Below are positions 59,803 to 64,000 of a stretch of DNA of 64,000 bases, in pieces (position 1 is the stretch's first letter; each line of letters opens with the position of its first letter). This DNA comes from Cytobacillus eiseniae (lineage in GTDB: Bacteria > Bacillota > Bacilli > Bacillales > Cytobacillaceae), in assembly GCF_017874625.1 (NCBI RefSeq), contig NZ_JAGIKZ010000002.1, positions 248,001-312,000 of the forward strand, written 5' to 3'. The position numbers and the translations under genes were made by a program. The notes below the pieces were generated by a model that saw only the letters and a list, made by a program, of their open reading frames with translations, did no database searches and was not told the origin of the DNA.

Positions 59803-61083
59803 ATGGAAAAGATCCTATTTGATCAGCTTCAGGAAGAAATGTATTATGAAAAACTGAGCAATGGACTTGATGTGTATGTATTGCCGAAAAAAGGATTTAA
59901 CAAAACATACGCGACCTTTACAACGAAGTATGGTTCTGTAGATAATCATTTTTCTCCTCCTGGAAAAGAGGAAGTCCAAGTTCCTGATGGCATTGCTCAT
60001 TTTCTAGAGCATAAGCTATTTGAAAAGGAAGACGGGGATGTTTTTCAGCAGTTCAGTAAGCAAGGGGCTTCAGCAAATGCTTTTACATCTTTTACTAGAA
60101 CAGCCTATTTATTCTCCAGCACGTCTAATGTGGAAAAGAATCTTGAAACATTAATTGATTTCGTTCAAGAGCCTTATTTTACAGAAAAAACGGTTGAAAA
60201 GGAAAAGGGCATCATCGGACAAGAAATTACGATGTATGATGACAATCCAGATTGGCGTCTATATTTTGGACTTATTCAGAATATGTATAAAAATCACCCG
60301 GTAAAGATTGATATTGCTGGCACGATAGAGTCAATCTCCCACATAACGAAGGATATGCTTTATGAGTGTTACCATACGTTCTACCATCCGAGTAATATGT
60401 TATTATTCATTGTTGGACCAGTGGATCAGCAAGAAATTATGAAACTGGTTAAGGATAACCAAGCTTTGAAGGAATATAAGGAGCTTCCTGAAATCAAACG
60501 GATATTTGAAGAAGAACCACAAATAGTTGCGGAGAAAAAACAAGTATTACAAATGAACGTCCAGACTTCCAAATGCTTAGTTGGCATTAAAGCCGTGAAT
60601 GTAAATCAAACGGGCAAGGAAATGATGAAGACAGAATTAAGCTTAAATGTGATGCTTGATATTTTATTTGGAAAAAGCTCAGATCATTTCAGTACATTGT
60701 ATAATGATGGACTAATTGATGAGACTTTCTCATTCGATTATACACAGGAGAACGGTTTTGGATTTGCGATGGTCGGAGGAGATACAAGTGATCCAGACCG
60801 GCTTGCAGAAGTGTTAAAAGGGATTCTTCTCGGAGCAAAAGGAACAATTACAACTGAAAGTCTTGAGCGGACAAAGAAGAAAAAAATCGGTGCTTTTCTT
60901 CGTGCAGTCAATTCACCTGAATATATTGCGAATCAATTTACGAGATATGCCTTCAATGAAATGAATTTATTCGATGTTGTTCCAACACTTGAAAGCATTA
61001 CGCTTGAGGATATCGAAAAAGCAGCGGGCGAGCTGTTGTCTGAAGAACGCTTCACTGTATGTCAGGTCGTGCCGAAAAGGTAG
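59803..61083 (+). CDS. ymfH: YmfH, M16-family zinc peptidase
   Basis: The 426-residue protein has the inverted zinc motif HFLEH at residues 66-70 and the downstream ligand region EKGIIGQEITMYDD, so it looks catalytically intact. It is coupled to ymfF. The substrate is unknown; homologues process peptides in the cytoplasm. A hairpin repeat follows before ymfI. Confidence 0.93.
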   Translation: MEKILFDQLQEEMYYEKLSNGLDVYVLPKKGFNKTYATFTTKYGSVDNHFSPPGKEEVQVPDGIAHFLEHKLFEKEDGDVFQQFSKQGASANAFTSFTRTAYLFSSTSNVEKNLETLIDFVQEPYFTEKTVEKEKGIIGQEITMYDDNPDWRLYFGLIQNMYKNHPVKIDIAGTIESISHITKDMLYECYHTFYHPSNMLLFIVGPVDQQEIMKLVKDNQALKEYKELPEIKRIFEEEPQIVAEKKQVLQMNVQTSKCLVGIKAVNVNQTGKEMMKTELSLNVMLDILFGKSSDHFSTLYNDGLIDETFSFDYTQENGFGFAMVGGDTSDPDRLAEVLKGILLGAKGTITTESLERTKKKKIGAFLRAVNSPEYIANQFTRYAFNEMNLFDVVPTLESITLEDIEKAAGELLSEERFTVCQVVPKR

Positions 61084-61095
61084 GAATTTATTTAC

Positions 61096-61193
61096 AAAAA
61101 GCAAAACAAGCGATCACTTTGTGGCCACAAGTCGAACGGTCCAGAAGGGGATAGACTTTCCTTTCTAGCCTGTTCGTCTTGTGCTTTTCTTAT
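61096..61193 (+). repeat. Hairpin repeat between ymfH and ymfI
   Basis: The terminal segments AAAAGC and ACAAG..CGA (61097-61112) pair with TCG, CTTGT and GCTTTT (61174-61188). Inside are a near palindrome, TGTGGCCACA (61120-61129), and GAAGGG pairing with CCTTTC (61144-61166). It ends in the repeat-end motif CTTGTGCTTTTCTTA, directly before the ymfI ribosome binding site. Confidence 0.65.
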
Positions 61194-61207
61194 TGGGGGA
61201 ATGGTTT

Positions 61208-61930
61208 GTGAAAAAGTTTATCTTAATTACTGGAGCAAGTGGGGGAATTGGCAGTGCGATTGCGATGAAATTAGCTGAACAAGGATATTCCTTGTATTTG
61301 CATTATCATCAAAACAAAAAAGCGATTGAACAGCTTTTAGAAGCTCTTCAATCATTTGGTGGAGAGTACATACCGGTTCAGGCAGATCTTTCTTCAAAAA
61401 GAGGAGTTAAAAAAGCAGCAAGTCAAATATTTTCACTTGATGGCATCATTCATAATAGCGGAACAAGTCATTATGGACTTTTATATGATTTGACTGATGA
61501 TGTGTTAGATCACTTAATTAGTCTTCATGTTAAAGCCCCGCTGCTGCTTACGAAAGAATTATTGCCAAAAATGCTAACAAAGAAAAAGGGAAATATCATA
61601 GTCATATCATCGATTTGGGGACAAACGGGTGCAGCTTGTGAGGTTGCCTACTCAACCGTTAAAGGGGCTCAAATTGCGTTTGTAAAAGCATTAAGTAAGG
61701 AAGTAGCACTTAATGGAATTCGTGTGAACACAGTCTCTCCAGGAGCTGTACAAACGGCAATGATGGAAGACTTTTCATTTGAGGAGCTTGAGGAGATAAA
61801 AAATGAAATCCCAATGGGAAGACTTGCTACACCAGAAGATATCGCTGACTCCGTTTCTTTTCTTCTGTCTGATCAAGCCTCTTATATAACCGGACAAGTA
61901 TTAGGTGTGAATGGTGGCTGGTATATGTAA
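61208..61930 (+). CDS. ymfI: YmfI, short-chain dehydrogenase/reductase
   Basis: The 240-residue SDR has the NAD(P)-binding TGASGGIG (about residues 8-15), the catalytic Ser in VISSIWG and Tyr/Lys in AYSTVKGA, and the C-terminal ASYITGQVLGVNGGW. Closest to FabG-type 3-oxoacyl reductases; the substrate is unknown. The start is GTG with GGGGGAA upstream; the earlier in-frame start lies inside the repeat. Confidence 0.94.
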   Translation: MKKFILITGASGGIGSAIAMKLAEQGYSLYLHYHQNKKAIEQLLEALQSFGGEYIPVQADLSSKRGVKKAASQIFSLDGIIHNSGTSHYGLLYDLTDDVLDHLISLHVKAPLLLTKELLPKMLTKKKGNIIVISSIWGQTGAACEVAYSTVKGAQIAFVKALSKEVALNGIRVNTVSPGAVQTAMMEDFSFEELEEIKNEIPMGRLATPEDIADSVSFLLSDQASYITGQVLGVNGGWYM

Positions 61931-61983
61931 TTCAATCAATAGATAAAAAGACATGCATATTTTCCCTTCAAGCAATCCACAAT

Positions 61984-62012
61984 AACAATGTACAATGATG
62001 TACAACATTGTT
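61984..62012 (+). promoter_or_regulatory. Inverted repeat before ymfJ
   Basis: AACAATG (61984-61990) and CATTGTT (62006-62012) flank a centre with two TGTACA-type repeats, directly before the ymfJ ribosome binding site. It may be an operator or an RNA stem affecting translation. Confidence 0.35.
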
Positions 62013-62033
62013 TATAAAGGAGGATCATATTTC

Positions 62034-62294
62034 ATGTCTGTACTTGATAATTGGCAACAGTGGAAAGATTTCCTTGGTGATCGTCTCGATCAAGGACAAC
62101 AGCAAGGAATGAGTAATGACACGGTGAATAATCTTGCTTTTCAAATTGGAGATTATTTAGCTAAACAAGTTGAACCAAAAAATGAGCAAGAGAAAATTCT
62201 TGCTGATCTCTGGTCTGTTGCAAGCAAGGATGAGCAGCAGGCGATTGCAAGTATGATGGTTAAGCTTGTGGATGATAATGGGACAAACAAATAA
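62034..62294 (+). CDS. ymfJ: YmfJ (DUF3243 family)
   Basis: This 86-residue protein belongs to DUF3243: VLDNWQQWKDFLGDRLDQ is the N-terminal landmark and DLWSVASKDEQQAIASMMVKL the C-terminal one (quoted in part: SKDEQQAIASMMVKL). Function is unknown. The ATG at 62034 has AAAGGAGGA upstream, while the open frame begins at 61995 without one. A strong terminator follows. Confidence 0.93.
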   Translation: MSVLDNWQQWKDFLGDRLDQGQQQGMSNDTVNNLAFQIGDYLAKQVEPKNEQEKILADLWSVASKDEQQAIASMMVKLVDDNGTNK

Positions 62295-62305
62295 ATTAAT
62301 GGTCT

Positions 62306-62334
62306 AAAAAAGAGAGGATAATCCTCTCTTTTTT
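62306..62334 (+). terminator. Terminator after ymfJ
   Basis: AAAAAAGAGAGGAT and ATCCTCTCTTTTTT pair perfectly with almost no loop slack (TA at the centre opens to form the loop). Confidence 0.9.
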
Positions 62335-62394
62335 AATTGCTTAGAAAACTATAAAATCACGCATTATGTATAACTTTATGAGTAGTTTAGACTG

Positions 62395-62551
62395 CGTCCA
62401 GCATCGGCCCTATCGCCTATCAAACTTCAGTACTGCTCCGCAATGATTGCGTCAACATCGGTATCACTATCGCTCACCGTATTTCCTTTATCGAGAGGGG
62501 CAGTTATCCACTTTATACGGCGGGACCTTAGGCGCCTGCGCATTTGTTCTT
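62395..62551 (+). repeat. Longer, diverged hairpin repeat between ymfJ and ymfK
   Basis: It begins CGTCCAGCATCGGCC and ends GGCGCCTGCGCATTTGTTCTT, matching the ends of the copy at 51945, but its interior is different and longer. No gene lies between 62295 and 62742. Confidence 0.65.
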
Positions 62552-62661
62552 GTATTTAGAATATGAGGGACCCCTTTTTGGGCAGGACTATTTTGTGTTG
62601 TCTTTGAGACTGATATCCGTATTTTCATTTTTCTCTTTAAAATGGCAAATTTTGCATTGGT

Positions 62662-62700
62662 TTTCCTTTCATCTTTAAAGGAAATCATTTATGATATAAG
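62662..62700 (+). promoter_or_regulatory. Candidate promoter and inverted repeat for ymfK
   Basis: TGATATAAG (62692-62700) is an extended -10 type element. Just upstream, TTTCCTTT (62662-62669) and AAAGGAAA (62677-62684) form an inverted repeat over the -35 region. Confidence 0.4.
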
Positions 62701-62742
62701 TGGCAAAGAAATTCGGTAGGCAACGGGTATAGGAGGTTTTTT

Positions 62743-63534
62743 ATGAGTAAAAAAGAGTGGTATCTAGAATATGAAATTACAAAGAACCGACCAGGGTTGC
62801 TTGGTGATATTTCTTCTCTACTTGGAATGCTATCAATAAATATTGTTACAATTAATGGGGTAGAGCAAGGACGAAGAGGATTATTAATATTAGCGAAAGA
62901 CGATGAACAAATTGTTCGTTTGGAGTCAATTTTACATACAATGGATACAATAAGATTAATAAAACTTCGCGAGCCTAAATTAAGGGATCGTTTGGCTGTT
63001 CGTCACGGAAGATACATACAGCAAGATGCTGATGATAAAAAGACTTTCAGGTTTGTAAGAGATGAGCTTGGACTATTAGTTGACTTTATGGCAGAATTAT
63101 TTAAGCAGGAAGGGCACAAGCTAATAGGGATTAGAGGGATGCCACGTGTAGGGAAAACAGAGTCAATTGTTGCCTCAAGTGTTTGTGCAAATAAACGATG
63201 GCTGTTTGTTTCTTCTACGCTTTTAAAACAAACAATCCGCAGTCAGCTAATTCAAGATGAATACAATGAAAATAATTTATTTATCATTGATGGAATTGTT
63301 TCATCTCGACGTGCAAATGAGCGCCATTGGCAGCTAGTGCGTGAAATAATGAGTTTACCTGCTACTAAAGTGGTGGAGCATCCCGATATATTTGTTGAAA
63401 ACACACAGTACTCAATTGACGATTTTGATTATATTATTGAACTTCGCCATGATCCAGAAGAAGAAATTGTTTATGATATCGTTGATAAGAGTAGGATGTT
63501 TTCCGAATCTGAATTTGGGGGCTTTGATTTTTAA
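62743..63534 (+). CDS. ymfK: YmfK (DUF3388 family)
   Basis: The 263-residue protein has an N-terminal ACT-like segment (EITKNRPGLLGDISSLLGML, about residues 10-30), which suggests ligand binding, and a second half with a possible nucleotide-binding loop GMPRVGKTES (about residues 132-141). Function is unknown. Position between ymfJ and ymfM matches B. subtilis. TAGGAGG precedes the ATG. Confidence 0.92.
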   Translation: MSKKEWYLEYEITKNRPGLLGDISSLLGMLSINIVTINGVEQGRRGLLILAKDDEQIVRLESILHTMDTIRLIKLREPKLRDRLAVRHGRYIQQDADDKKTFRFVRDELGLLVDFMAELFKQEGHKLIGIRGMPRVGKTESIVASSVCANKRWLFVSSTLLKQTIRSQLIQDEYNENNLFIIDGIVSSRRANERHWQLVREIMSLPATKVVEHPDIFVENTQYSIDDFDYIIELRHDPEEEIVYDIVDKSRMFSESEFGGFDF

Positions 63535-63556
63535 GTGAGTTGGAAGGTGTTGTAAA

Positions 63557-64000
63557 TTGACAGAGCTGGGTAATCGATTAAAAGAAGCTCGCTTGGCAAA
63601 AAACATGAGTCTTGATGATTTGCAAACAGCAACAAAGATTCAAAAACGATATTTAATAGGCATTGAAGAAGGAAATTATAGCATGATGCCTGGAAAGTTT
63701 TATGTTAGGGCATTTATTAAGCAATATGCGGAAGCGGTTGGAATTGAACCAGAAGAAATTTTTGAACAGTTTAAGGAGGATATCCCTTCATCTATAAATG
63801 ATGATATTCCTGAAAAGTTATCAAGAGTACAGTCACGAAAGAATATTGCTACAAGTCCTTCTAAGGTTTTTGACATACTCCCGAAAGTATTAATTGCTAT
63901 ATTAATAATAGGTGTAGTCGTTGTTTTTTATATTTTTTCGCAAAGAGGTAGTGGGGGAGAAAAAACAAAAGATCAACAAGATCCTGTGACCAGTGATCCG
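63557..64000 (+). CDS. ymfM: YmfM, RodZ-like membrane protein, N-terminal part
   Basis: The frame is open to the end of the window (148 codons). It has an N-terminal helix-turn-helix of the RodZ type (LGNRLKEARLAKNMSLDDLQ), then a charged linker and one membrane helix (about residues 108-130, LPKVLIAILIIGVVVVFYIF). RodZ links MreB to the membrane and affects cell shape and division site. The start is TTG with GGAAGGTG upstream. The extracytoplasmic domain lies beyond the window. Confidence 0.92.
   Translation, partial: MTELGNRLKEARLAKNMSLDDLQTATKIQKRYLIGIEEGNYSMMPGKFYVRAFIKQYAEAVGIEPEEIFEQFKEDIPSSINDDIPEKLSRVQSRKNIATSPSKVFDILPKVLIAILIIGVVVVFYIFSQRGSGGEKTKDQQDPVTSDP

Overview
The window is a 64 kb stretch of chromosome from a motile, endospore-forming, low-GC Gram-positive bacterium of the Bacillaceae (Bacillus or a close relative). 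Gene order matches the well-known Bacillus subtilis block from fliP to ymfM almost gene for gene. Every supported gene lies on the + strand. I see no tRNA or rRNA gene, no CRISPR array, no prophage and no insertion sequence.

Layout: (1) 1-11429, the end of the fla/che operon: export apparatus fliP (partial), fliQ, fliR, flhB, flhA; flagellar placement factors flhF and flhG; chemotaxis genes cheB (interrupted by an in-frame stop), cheA, cheW, cheC, cheD. (2) 11491-14782: a terminator, then sigD, a DUF342 (FapA-like) gene, a small hypothetical gene and a swrB-like gene. (3) 14929-23186: rpsB, tsf, pyrH, frr, then uppS, cdsA, dxr, rseP. (4) polC (proS, which lies between rasP and polC in B. subtilis, is missing here). 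(5) 27549-33204: the rimP-nusA-rnpM-ylxQ-infB-ylxP-rbfA operon, preceded by a promoter and an attenuator-like hairpin. (6) truB, ribF, rpsO, pnp, with a candidate structured RNA between rpsO and pnp. (7) ylxY, mlpA, ymxH, spoVFA-spoVFB (dipicolinate synthase) and asd-dapG-dapA (lysine/DAP branch that feeds dipicolinate). (8) rnjB, tepA, ylzJ, spoIIIE. (9) a GntR regulator (ymfC) beside a BMP-type nucleoside ABC transporter (nupN-nupO-nupP-nupQ). (10) ymfF, ymfH, ymfI, ymfJ, ymfK and the start of ymfM (rodZ-like).

The genes combine motility and chemotaxis, translation and RNA turnover, envelope lipid and isoprenoid synthesis, and sporulation (dipicolinate, SpoIIIE, YlxY). The coding content is conserved core. 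The least explained parts are non-coding: a recurrent hairpin-forming repeat family that often ends just upstream of ribosome binding sites, a second Bacillaceae-type repeat near 46.3 kb, and folded RNA candidates after rpsB and rpsO. I did not find a convincing new protein system. The strongest anomalies are the cheB nonsense codon, the missing proS, and these RNA or repeat structures. All hairpins and promoters were found by eye and have not been scored by computation.
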